Source: Clostridium sp. 'White wine YQ' (lineage in GTDB: Bacteria; Bacillota; Clostridia; Clostridiales; Clostridiaceae). Taken from it: a stretch of 64,000 nucleotides of DNA. The notes beneath the pieces were generated by a model. That model was given only the letters and a program-made list of their open reading frames with translations, ran no database searches and had not been told where the DNA came from. Where the stretch lies: the NCBI RefSeq assembly GCF_028728205.1, contig NZ_JAQYUU010000001.1, positions 1,968,082 through 2,032,081 of the forward strand, in the 5' to 3' direction. Of the stretch, positions 1 to 7,938 are shown piece by piece (within the stretch, counting starts at the first letter, position 1; each line of letters begins with the position of its first letter). Position numbers and translations under genes: made by a program.

Positions 1-51
1 CAAACAAAATAAACAAAAAGTAACTATATACAAACAAGTATATAGTTACTT
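1..51 (-). terminator. Rho-independent terminator of the early flagellar operon
   Basis: On the minus strand a 14-bp inverted repeat (positions 18-51, six-base loop) is followed by a T-rich tail at positions 1-17. It lies just after the last rod gene. A smaller 8-bp hairpin at 55-75 overlaps that gene's stop codon. Together they mark the end of the long flgB operon. Confidence 0.85.
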
Positions 52-70
52 AAAAATAACATGAAATATG

Positions 71-844
71 TTATTTACCTCTCATGTTGTTTACCATTCC
101 CCACATTTCATCAGCTGTGGTAACGCCTTTTGAAGCTAATTGGAATGCTCTTTGAGTAATTATCATATCAGAAAATTCTTTAGCCATATCAACATTTGAA
201 CCTTCTAAATAGCCTTGATTTATATCAGCATCAGTTTCCTTGAACATATTTACGCCTGGCTTTGGAGAATATAAGTTTTCTCCTATTGATACCATTGAAT
301 CATCACCAACAGCATTATATAAAGGAATTGTACCGATTTTGTCAAATTTGCCGCCATTTTTTTGAAGAATACTTCCATCTTGATTTACTACTAAATTCTT
401 ACTATCTAACTTAGGATTACCTTCTGAATACCCATTAGCATATTCAACATATAGCTTGTTTCCATTTGAATCTACAAGCCTTCCTAACGAATCGATGTTG
501 AATGCCCCTGCTCTGGTATAAGATACTTCACCAGTTGGTGCTTGTATTCTAAAATACCCTTTTCCATCTATAGCCATGTCAGTTGGTATGCCAGTTTCCA
601 GCATAGTTCCTTGAGTCTTATCTCTTAACCATTCTGATGTTCTAACACCAGTTCCTGTATATGCGTCTTTATCATTTACAGGATAACCTAGTCTATCAAA
701 TGATTCTGAAAGTAAATCTTTAAATTGAGTATCAACTCTCTTATAACCAGTAGTATTTACGTTAGCTAAATTATTTGAAATAGAATCTAACTTCTCTTGA
801 TTAGCATTCATTGCGCTTTTTGAATTCCATAATATTCTAAACAT
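71..844 (-). CDS. flgG: Flagellar basal-body distal rod protein FlgG
   Basis: This is a 257-residue axial rod protein exported by the flagellar secretion system. The N-terminal flg_bb_rod motif (ISNNLANVNTTGYK, near residues 22-35) and the C-terminal heptad region (SNVDMAKEFSDMIITQRAFQ) are the paired D0 helices of the rod/hook family. The middle contains the FlgE/F/G segment with YTRAGAF. The start ATG has AGGAGG seven bases upstream. It is the last gene of the operon, 11 bases after a paralogous rod gene, like the flhO-flhP pair of Bacillus. Assigning it as FlgG rather than FlgF rests on length and the typical N-terminus, and is less certain than the family. Confidence 0.85.
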   Translation of the reverse strand: MFRILWNSKSAMNANQEKLDSISNNLANVNTTGYKRVDTQFKDLLSESFDRLGYPVNDKDAYTGTGVRTSEWLRDKTQGTMLETGIPTDMAIDGKGYFRIQAPTGEVSYTRAGAFNIDSLGRLVDSNGNKLYVEYANGYSEGNPKLDSKNLVVNQDGSILQKNGGKFDKIGTIPLYNAVGDDSMVSIGENLYSPKPGVNMFKETDADINQGYLEGSNVDMAKEFSDMIITQRAFQLASKGVTTADEMWGMVNNMRGK

Positions 845-855
845 ACATCATCCTC

Positions 856-1635
856 CTACCTAACTGCTCCAACTTCATTTGCTGCTTTACCTAAAGTTTC
901 ATCAATAGTTTGTATAACTTTTTGATTACTTTCAAAGCTTCTCATTACCGAAATCATATCAACCATTTCACTCATTATGTTAACATTACTCTTCTCTAGT
1001 GAACCTTGTTTAATTGAAGTATTAGCTTGGTAATTAGGATTTTGACCTTCGTATAGGTTGTCCCCAACTTTTTTAAGTGTTCCGTAGTCTTGAAAGTCAG
1101 CTGTTAATAATTTTCCTGATGGTTTTCCATCAACAAGAATATTCCCGCTACCGTCAACGGCAAGTTTACCATTTCCAACAAATATTGGTCCTTGTGCACC
1201 AGATGCATTTGTTCCAATAACAGCATCCCCTGAATTAGTTGTTAAATACCCTTGAGCATTAACTTTAAAACTTCCATCTCTAGTATAATGTTCTTTCATT
1301 CCTTCAGGTGTATTAGTTCTTACTACAAAGAAACCAGCACCTTCTATTGCAAAATCTGTATCTTTATTAGTATCCTCAAGTGAACCTTGAGTCCATTTTG
1401 TATATGTACCATCTATTGCAGATCCTAAACTTAAATATCCTAGTTGATTTCTTACATTCATTCCACCGGAAACTTTATCTCTATTTTCGATTAAAACTTG
1501 TTTAAAACTCTTTAGTTTAACATCATCACTTTTAAATCCATTTGTATTTGCATTTGCTAAGTTGTTGGTTATTGAATCTTGTTTAGCTTCTAGCGAAACT
1601 AATCCAGAGACTGCCGTATATAGTCCTCTTATCAT
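856..1635 (-). CDS. flgF: Flagellar basal-body rod protein, FlgF/FlgG (FlhO) type
   Basis: This 259-residue rod protein is paralogous to the gene that follows. Visible features are the N-terminal rod motif (SITNNLANANTNGFK, near residues 21-35), a central hook-basal body segment with YTRDGSFKVN, and a C-terminal helix (SNVNIMSEMVDMISVMRSFE). It belongs to the periplasmic rod and is exported without a cleaved signal. Its ATG overlaps the stop of the preceding small membrane-protein gene by four bases, which suggests translational coupling. It could equally be called FlgG1. The subfamily cannot be settled by eye. Confidence 0.83.
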   Translation of the reverse strand: MIRGLYTAVSGLVSLEAKQDSITNNLANANTNGFKSDDVKLKSFKQVLIENRDKVSGGMNVRNQLGYLSLGSAIDGTYTKWTQGSLEDTNKDTDFAIEGAGFFVVRTNTPEGMKEHYTRDGSFKVNAQGYLTTNSGDAVIGTNASGAQGPIFVGNGKLAVDGSGNILVDGKPSGKLLTADFQDYGTLKKVGDNLYEGQNPNYQANTSIKQGSLEKSNVNIMSEMVDMISVMRSFESNQKVIQTIDETLGKAANEVGAVR

Positions 1636-1862
1636 TTTGTTGTCACATCCTTATTAAAAATTACTTTACATTCATCCTCATATAACATTCCAAATGATCT
1701 TGCCTTTTCTTCAATCTGGCTTTTTGAAAGTTCCTTGGTCCTATTAAATCCTAACATTAGTATTGTTGCTAAAATCATACCAATTCCAATTCCCATTAGT
1801 AATTTTTTATCACTTAAAAAATTAATTAACTCTTTGAATTTTTTAACAATCCTCGTATTAAT
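1632..1862 (-). CDS. Small single-pass membrane protein, possible ATT start
   Basis: I do not recognise the family. From the proposed start the product is 76 residues. It has a basic amphipathic N-terminus, one strong transmembrane segment (LLMGIGIGMILATILMLGF), and a short soluble tail. The frame also contains an ATG at 1898, but that ATG has no ribosome binding site and would overlap the previous gene by 73 bases. A strong AAAGGGGGA lies six bases before an in-frame ATT at 1862-1860, so I place the start there. The gene sits between a SwrB-like gene and the rod genes and overlaps the rod gene start by four bases, which suggests a role in assembly or export. The function is unknown. Confidence 0.6.
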   Translation of the reverse strand: MNTRIVKKFKELINFLSDKKLLMGIGIGMILATILMLGFNRTKELSKSQIEEKARSFGMLYEDECKVIFNKDVTTK

Positions 1863-2413
1863 AGTACTTCCCCCTTTCCAATTGAAAGGCTTTCGCATAT
1901 TTTGTCATCATCATACCCTTGGTTTATTAGTTCTTTAACTAACTCTACTTTATCTTTTGGTTGATTACCATCAGCTTCGTCAACATTATTTATTTCGTCA
2001 ACTTTATTTACTTCATCTTCTTCTATATCATTAGGATACTCTTTTTTTGACGCTAGCTCAATATCTTTATCGCCATTGGAATCATTTACTTGTATAGTCT
2101 CATTCTCATCAGTTTCTTCAAATTCTTCCACATTTTCATTATCGAAATATGTATCCTTTTTCTTTATATCTAAATCATCTTTATTACTTTCATTGCCTCT
2201 GTCCCTAGCTTTTAATTCTATAATCTCTTTTTGGAGTTCTAGAATAGTTTCACTAAATTCTCTTCTCAACTTACCAACTTCAAATTGTATATCACTAATA
2301 CTTTCTTCCTTGTGAGCCAATATGTCACTAAAACTTGAAATCTTATCTTTCTTTAATGCTCTATAATTTATGTAAATTAGAGCAATAGAAATTATTATAA
2401 TGAAAACTGCCAT
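1826..2413 (-). CDS. SwrB-like membrane-anchored flagellar accessory protein
   Basis: The protein has 195 residues. An N-terminal transmembrane helix (residues 2-20) is followed by a predicted coiled coil (about 30-75), a very acidic low-complexity stretch (about 85-150), and a C-terminal helix-turn-helix-like segment (residues 162-190, containing GYDDDKICESLSIGKGEV). Gene position, N-terminal anchor, coiled coil and C-terminal domain all match SwrB of Bacillus subtilis, which lies directly after sigD and stimulates flagellar type III export. Sequence identity appears low and the length differs (SwrB is about 167 residues), so SwrB-like is an inference from architecture and synteny. It follows the sigma-28 gene after 36 bases. 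Confidence 0.6.
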   Translation of the reverse strand: MAVFIIIISIALIYINYRALKKDKISSFSDILAHKEESISDIQFEVGKLRREFSETILELQKEIIELKARDRGNESNKDDLDIKKKDTYFDNENVEEFEETDENETIQVNDSNGDKDIELASKKEYPNDIEEDEVNKVDEINNVDEADGNQPKDKVELVKELINQGYDDDKICESLSIGKGEVLLIRGLLKNSKS

Positions 2414-2449
2414 AGCACACCTACTTTATGTATAGTCTTAAACATTTTT

Positions 2450-3175
2450 TTATGTATAATTTAAAGTTTTCATGTTACTCCTTAGATTTCTTATTGCTCT
2501 ACTATGTAATTGACAAACTCTTGATTCTGATACCTCAAGCACCTTACCAATTTCCTTAAGAGTTAATGACTCATAATAATAAAGGCTTAGTATCATTCGA
2601 TCTTTCTCATTGAGCATTTCTAAGGATTTTTGTAACATTTCTATTTCTTCCTTATCCTCCATTTCTTTTTCAGGTGAAGGACTATTTTTATCTTGAATCA
2701 TTCCTTTTACAGTAACATCTTCATCATCCGAAAATATAATGTCTTCTAATGAAAGAATAGAAATATAATTTATGTAACTTTCAATTTCACCAATATCTTT
2801 AATTGAAATACCTAATTGTTTTGCAATTTCGTCATTTGTAGGTTCTCTAAGCAATTTTCTTTGAAGGATTTCCACCGCTTCATTATACCTATTGAGCTTA
2901 TCTATAGCTCCTTTAGTAATGGGGGAATTCTTTCGTATTTCATCAATCATAGAACCTCTAATTCTAATAGATGCATACGTTGAAAATTTCATTCCCCTGC
3001 TATAATCAAACTTATTAATCGCATCCATTAATCCTACCATACCATATCCCAATAGATCATCATATTCAATATATTTAGTTTTACCTATTATTACCCTTGA
3101 AGCTATATATTTTACTAAAGGTATATATTTTTCTACTAACTGTTCTTTTGATTGATCAGGTACAGTTAATTCCAT
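2450..3175 (-). CDS. fliA: Sigma-28 family RNA polymerase sigma factor (FliA/SigD)
   Basis: This 241-residue sigma factor directs transcription of late flagellar genes. Region 2 (YDDLLGYGMVGLMDAINKFD and KFSTYASIRIRGSMIDEIRK), region 3 (EPTNDEIAKQLGIS) and region 4 (SLTLKEIGKVLEVSESRVCQ, recognising the -35) are all intact. The length is typical of FliA/SigD. It lies in the early operon, downstream of the secretion and regulatory genes, as sigD does in Bacillus. Its anti-sigma factor FlgM is encoded at 50041-50316. Five matching promoter sites are listed in this annotation. Confidence 0.97.
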   Translation of the reverse strand: MELTVPDQSKEQLVEKYIPLVKYIASRVIIGKTKYIEYDDLLGYGMVGLMDAINKFDYSRGMKFSTYASIRIRGSMIDEIRKNSPITKGAIDKLNRYNEAVEILQRKLLREPTNDEIAKQLGISIKDIGEIESYINYISILSLEDIIFSDDEDVTVKGMIQDKNSPSPEKEMEDKEEIEMLQKSLEMLNEKDRMILSLYYYESLTLKEIGKVLEVSESRVCQLHSRAIRNLRSNMKTLNYT

Positions 3176-3194
3176 GGTCTTTCCCCCTTAAATT

Positions 3195-3830
3195 CTAAAC
3201 TAACCCTCTTTGTTTTCTCATTAATTTGAATACTATTTTAACTATTTTTTCCCTAGAAGATCGTTGATTTTCATCAAACTTTACTCCATATATATATTCT
3301 TTATCTTCTGATTTACTTACTCTAACTATTCTTCCTATTACGCCAACTATATCATTTTCAAAAGATATATTTATCATAACCTTATCATTTATAGAATTCT
3401 TTTCTTTTGATTTCATTCTTAATCCACCACCACTAATATCTAGTAGTAATGCTGCCTTATACTCATTATTTAATTCTTCATTTTTATCACTTAACTTTAC
3501 ATATTGTAAATTCTGTACAAATTCAATTCTTACAAAATCTCTTCTTTGAACTTTTTCATATGTTTCTGGAATCTCAAGTTTATACAATGGCATTTGATTA
3601 ACTAAAGTTCTTTTTACGACGGTAGTTTCAAATTTATATATATTATTTTCATCATTGAAAAGCATCGATAACTTCTGCCCTTCTACAAAGAATAAATACT
3701 CTCCATCACAAACTGGCAAATTTATATAGAAGAAACCTTCTTCCTCGTCTTGAACACTTGCCTTATATACTTTTTCATCTTTCCAAAATATTGATACAAC
3801 CCTATTTAACCCAATTCTAAGTGATTTCAT
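3195..3830 (-). CDS. PilZ-domain cyclic-di-GMP receptor, YcgR/MotI-type flagellar brake
   Basis: The protein has about 211 residues. The N-terminal half is a YcgR-type beta domain. The C-terminal PilZ domain carries both cyclic-di-GMP motifs: RxxxR (RRDFVR, near 96-101) and D/NxSxxG (DISGGG, near 131-136). Known relatives bind cyclic di-GMP and then interfere with the motor or the stator. Two ATGs are adjacent. The second lies five bases after GGGGG and is preferred. It sits between flhG and fliA, as in many clostridia, which supports a motility role. The exact target is unknown. Confidence 0.85.
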   Translation of the reverse strand: MKSLRIGLNRVVSIFWKDEKVYKASVQDEEEGFFYINLPVCDGEYLFFVEGQKLSMLFNDENNIYKFETTVVKRTLVNQMPLYKLEIPETYEKVQRRDFVRIEFVQNLQYVKLSDKNEELNNEYKAALLLDISGGGLRMKSKEKNSINDKVMINISFENDIVGVIGRIVRVSKSEDKEYIYGVKFDENQRSSREKIVKIVFKLMRKQRGLV

Positions 3831-3839
3831 CATTTCCCC

Positions 3840-4694
3840 CTAAGAAAATATACTAAAAATTCTTTTAAATAATCCATTCGCTCCAATATTGGTTTGATTA
3901 TTTACTTCCCCTTCTAATTTTTTAGCAATATCTTTAATGCATTTTGCTGCATCACTATTAGGATATGATATGGTGAATGGTGATTGTTCTCTTACTGCTT
4001 GAACAAGTTTTCTATCTTCAAGCACTGCACCTAAATAGTCTATTTCTAAAAATAAAAATCTATCAATTGCACTTTTGAACTTATTGAAGGTATCTTGACC
4101 TTCTTTGTACGAAAGAGACTTATTCACTATAACACTAGCTTTGTTTTTGATTTTAAAATGCTTTGTTGCTTTTAACAAGCTATATGCATCTGTTAATGAT
4201 GTAGGTTCAGGAGTTGTAACAACAATCAGTTCTTGACAACAAGAAATAAATGCCAATACACTTCTATTAATTCCTGCTCCTGTATCAATAAGAATATAAT
4301 CATATTCATCAAGTTCTTGAATCTTATCTAAAAACTTTTCTCTTTCTCTTTCAGATAAATCTTCAACTCGATTGATACCTGAACCCCCAGATAAAAGTTT
4401 AACTCCCATATGCCCTTCTACTAAAACCTTATCGATGGACATTTCATCATTTAAAATATCAAACAAAGTATGCTTAGGGAATACCCCCATTAAGACATCA
4501 TCATTTCCCATTCCAATATCAGCATCAAAAATTAGAACTTTTTTCCCTTGCTTTTGAAGTTCGATAGCTAGATTAATTACTATGTTACTTTTACCTACTC
4601 CACCTTTTCCAGAGGTAATAGTTAAAATCTTACTTCTGGATTTTCCTAAATCTTGACCAGCTAATTCTCTGAGTTTTACAGCTTGATCTAGCAT
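3840..4694 (-). CDS. flhG: FlhG (YlxH/FleN) MinD-like ATPase controlling flagellar number
   Basis: This is a 284-residue ParA/MinD-family ATPase. The deviant Walker A motif SGKGGVGKSN lies at residues 28-37 and is followed by the DADIGMGN switch. An IDTGAG motif is visible further on. The C-terminus ends in an amphipathic segment (LFKRIFSIFS) typical of MinD-type membrane targeting. In other bacteria FlhG stimulates the FlhF GTPase and limits flagellar number and placement. The start overlaps the flhF stop by seven bases, so the two partners are translationally coupled. Confidence 0.94.
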   Translation of the reverse strand: MLDQAVKLRELAGQDLGKSRSKILTITSGKGGVGKSNIVINLAIELQKQGKKVLIFDADIGMGNDDVLMGVFPKHTLFDILNDEMSIDKVLVEGHMGVKLLSGGSGINRVEDLSEREREKFLDKIQELDEYDYILIDTGAGINRSVLAFISCCQELIVVTTPEPTSLTDAYSLLKATKHFKIKNKASVIVNKSLSYKEGQDTFNKFKSAIDRFLFLEIDYLGAVLEDRKLVQAVREQSPFTISYPNSDAAKCIKDIAKKLEGEVNNQTNIGANGLFKRIFSIFS

Positions 4695-5851
4695 ACAGTA
4701 TCCTCCCCAAGAATAAGTTTCACTATTTCTTCTTTATCAGCAGCTCTAATGTCTTCTGGAACTGACTGACCTGTAGTAATATATGATATTGGAGTATTAG
4801 ATTCTTTTATTATCTGAACTAATCCACCATACACAGAAGTTTCATCTAGCTTTGTTACTATTATACCATCATAGCTTAATAATTTATATCCATCTAGGAT
4901 AATTTCTATATCTTTATTTTTAATTATTGATGAAATTACTAAATATGTTTCATCAGGTTTTGCTTTCTCAACAAAAGCTCTTAATTCAGATAATTGCATC
5001 TTATTTTTAGAACTTCTTCCAGTAGTATCTATTAATATAACATCACAATCACTTAGTTTTTCTATTGCTAGTTCCATCTCTTTAAGTGTAATTACAACTT
5101 CTAAAGTTATCCCCATTATTTCTGCATATGTTTTTAATTGCTCAACAGCACCAATTCTATATGTATCAATAGTAATAAGACCTACTTTTTTTCTTTCTAT
5201 CAAAGATAATCTTCCAGCAATTTTTGCAATAGTTGTAGTCTTGCCAACCCCAGTTGGTCCTATAAATACTACTCTTCCGGATAATGGTTTAGTATCAATT
5301 TGTACTATATCTCTTAGATATTCCCTAAGTTTCTCTTTTTTATCCTCAAAAGATAGACTATTATTTAAATCATTTTTAAATTCTTGTATATATTTTTCTT
5401 CAATATCTCTTTCATCTAAGAACTCATCAAATTCGTCTCTCATTGCATTTTCATCTTTATCAATGACCCTTGCTAGCATTGATTTTATTTCTTGCATTTC
5501 ATTTTTAAGCTGATTATCTGAAGCATCTTTTTTAATGATTTGAGCTACTTTGTTTTCCTCTATTGATGAACCTCTGTTATCAGTACCTCTGTTAGATATT
5601 TCTCTTTCCATCATCTTTCTTAATGAATCAATAGAATTTTCAACTTCACCCTTATTTTTCTTTTCAGTTTTTACTTCCGGAAGCTTTTCAACTGCAGCTG
5701 TAACTTCTAATAATTTAGGCGAAAAGAACCCTTTAATTCCATCTTTTCTTATCTTTCTATTGCTAAGAATTACGGCATCTTTCCCTAGTTCATATCTTAT
5801 TCTTGTCATAGCTTCATTCATATTTTTTACTATGTACTTCTTTATTATCAT
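4688..5851 (-). CDS. flhF: Flagellar biosynthesis SRP-like GTPase FlhF
   Basis: This 387-residue protein has a basic N-terminal B domain (about residues 1-100), an N domain (about 110-190), and a C-terminal G domain. The G domain contains GPTGVGKTTT (198-207), DTYRIGA (229-235), DTTGRS (275-280) and VTKLDET. FlhF is the third SRP-type GTPase and directs the site of flagellar assembly, working with FlhG. It follows flhA with no gap and precedes flhG, the usual flhA-flhF-flhG order. A polar (NG-type) G domain with all G motifs present indicates an active enzyme. Confidence 0.96.
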   Translation of the reverse strand: MIIKKYIVKNMNEAMTRIRYELGKDAVILSNRKIRKDGIKGFFSPKLLEVTAAVEKLPEVKTEKKNKGEVENSIDSLRKMMEREISNRGTDNRGSSIEENKVAQIIKKDASDNQLKNEMQEIKSMLARVIDKDENAMRDEFDEFLDERDIEEKYIQEFKNDLNNSLSFEDKKEKLREYLRDIVQIDTKPLSGRVVFIGPTGVGKTTTIAKIAGRLSLIERKKVGLITIDTYRIGAVEQLKTYAEIMGITLEVVITLKEMELAIEKLSDCDVILIDTTGRSSKNKMQLSELRAFVEKAKPDETYLVISSIIKNKDIEIILDGYKLLSYDGIIVTKLDETSVYGGLVQIIKESNTPISYITTGQSVPEDIRAADKEEIVKLILGEDTVC

Positions 5852-7915
5852 TTATATAGTTACAACTCCTTCGGTTCTAATTTCTACATCATTTGGTATC
5901 TCATTTAATGAAATAACCATTATATGAGGAAATACCATCTCTATAAGCCTTCTAAATGCAGGTCTTATTTTAGGCGATACCAAAATTATAGGTTGATTAT
6001 TATAGAAATTAATTCTTTCAACCACATCTCTTATTCCGTTGAATATTCTAGTAGTTGTATCTGGATCTATTGCAGGGAATGAACCTTGTATTGATTTTTG
6101 AGTATTATTTGCTACTAAATCTTCAATTCCTGGTTGCAGAGTAACAACCGTTATTGCTCGGTCTTCATCTATTAATCCGTTACATATTGTTCTTGATAAT
6201 GCAAATCTAACATATTCAGTTAAAAGTTCTAAATCTTTAGTATTTCTTGAATTATCAGCTAAAGACTCTAAAATTGTAACCATATCTTTTATTGGCACTT
6301 TCTCTTTAAGAAGATTTTGTAATACTTTTTGAAGTTCTCCAATAGTAAGTAAATCTGGTATAAGTTCTTCTACAACAGCTGAGTATTTTTCTTTTGTATT
6401 ATCTACAATCATCTTAACTTCTTGTCTTCCTAATAATTCAAATGCATGTGCCTTAATTGTTTCAGTTAAATGTGTAACCATTACTGTAGTAGGATCTACA
6501 ACTGTAAATCCTCTTATTTCAGCTTCTTCTTTTTGATCTTTATTTATCCATACAGCTGGCAACCCGAAAGTAGGTTCTATGGTTCTAATACCTGGTATAT
6601 CTGTACTTTCTCCAGTTGGATCCATACATAAAAGCATACTAGACATTAATTCTGCCGAATTCACCACCGTACCCCTAATTTTAATTACATATTCATTAGT
6701 TTTTAGCTGAAGATTATCTCTTATTCTTATTGGCTGAACTATTATCCCCATTTCAATAGCACATTGTCTTCTAACAGATGCTATTCTTTGAAGTAAATCT
6801 CCGCCAATACTTTCATCAGCTAAGGGAATTAATCCATATCCTATTTCAACTTCCATAGGTTCAACAGAAATTAAATTCATAACATTTTCTGGTTCTTTGC
6901 TCTCAATTTCCATTTGATCATCTTCAGCTTGAAGAAATTCCATCTCTTCTTTTTGCTTTTCTTCTTTGTATAAGAAATAAGCTGCAGTTCCTAGTGCTCC
7001 TCCTGCTATAAAGAAAGGTATAGGATTAAATCCTGGAAGCAAACCTATTATTGATGTAATTATTCCAGCCATAGCTAAAACTATTGGGAAAGCTGTTAAT
7101 TGTTTTCCTAAAGTTTCTCCTAGATTATCAGATGATCCTGAACGTGTAACTAATATACCAGATGCTGTAGATATTAATAATGCTGGAATCTGAGATACAA
7201 GTCCATCTCCAACTGTTAACCTAACATAATCTTGTGCTGCTTGTGCTAGAGGTAAATTTCTTTGAAGTACTCCAATTATTATTCCACCGATTATGTTAAC
7301 TAATGTAATAATTATACCTGCTATCGCATCACCTTTAATAAACTTAGAAGCACCATCCATTGCTCCATAAAAATCTGCTTCTAATTGAAGATCTTCTCTT
7401 CTTCTCTTTGCACCGGCTTCATCAATAAGTCCTGCATTTAAATCGGCATCAATACTCATTTGTTTTCCTGGCATTGCATCTAATGTAAATCTTGCAGATA
7501 CTTCAGATACTCTTCCAGCACCGTTAGTAATTACAATAAATTGAACAACCATAATTATAATAAATATTATTATACCTACTGTATAATTTCCTCCAACAAC
7601 GAAGCTACCGAACGCTGATATTATTGTTCCAGCATCACCTTGTGATAATACAAGTCTTGTAGATGTTATGTTAAGTGCTAATCTATATAATGTAGTGATT
7701 AATAATAACGTTGGAAATACAGATAATTGCAATACATTTGTTGTAAACATTGTTGTTAATATAATTACTATAGAAATAGTAATATTTATTGCAATTAAAA
7801 TATCTAATAACCATGTAGGCAATGGAATAATAATCATAAGCACTATTCCAATAACTAAAAAGGCAAATATCACTCCTATATTATCTTTTAACTTATTTTT
7901 ACCAAAGGCTTCCAT
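5852..7915 (-). CDS. flhA: Flagellar type III export gate protein FlhA
   Basis: The protein has 687 residues. The N-terminal half has about eight transmembrane helices, with the family signature loop RVSEVSARFTLDAMPGKQ (from residue 135) and EADFYGAMDGASKF (179-192). The C-terminal cytoplasmic domain (about 330-687) docks chaperone-substrate complexes. It forms the nonameric export ring with FliP, FliQ, FliR and FlhB. The ribosome binding site is weak (AAGGATGG about 12 bases upstream), so the protein may be translated less than its neighbours. It lies between the fliR-flhB fusion and flhF. Confidence 0.97.
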   Translation of the reverse strand: MEAFGKNKLKDNIGVIFAFLVIGIVLMIIIPLPTWLLDILIAINITISIVIILTTMFTTNVLQLSVFPTLLLITTLYRLALNITSTRLVLSQGDAGTIISAFGSFVVGGNYTVGIIIFIIIMVVQFIVITNGAGRVSEVSARFTLDAMPGKQMSIDADLNAGLIDEAGAKRRREDLQLEADFYGAMDGASKFIKGDAIAGIIITLVNIIGGIIIGVLQRNLPLAQAAQDYVRLTVGDGLVSQIPALLISTASGILVTRSGSSDNLGETLGKQLTAFPIVLAMAGIITSIIGLLPGFNPIPFFIAGGALGTAAYFLYKEEKQKEEMEFLQAEDDQMEIESKEPENVMNLISVEPMEVEIGYGLIPLADESIGGDLLQRIASVRRQCAIEMGIIVQPIRIRDNLQLKTNEYVIKIRGTVVNSAELMSSMLLCMDPTGESTDIPGIRTIEPTFGLPAVWINKDQKEEAEIRGFTVVDPTTVMVTHLTETIKAHAFELLGRQEVKMIVDNTKEKYSAVVEELIPDLLTIGELQKVLQNLLKEKVPIKDMVTILESLADNSRNTKDLELLTEYVRFALSRTICNGLIDEDRAITVVTLQPGIEDLVANNTQKSIQGSFPAIDPDTTTRIFNGIRDVVERINFYNNQPIILVSPKIRPAFRRLIEMVFPHIMVISLNEIPNDVEIRTEGVVTI

Positions 7916-7938
7916 AAATATTCATCCATCCTTTTATA

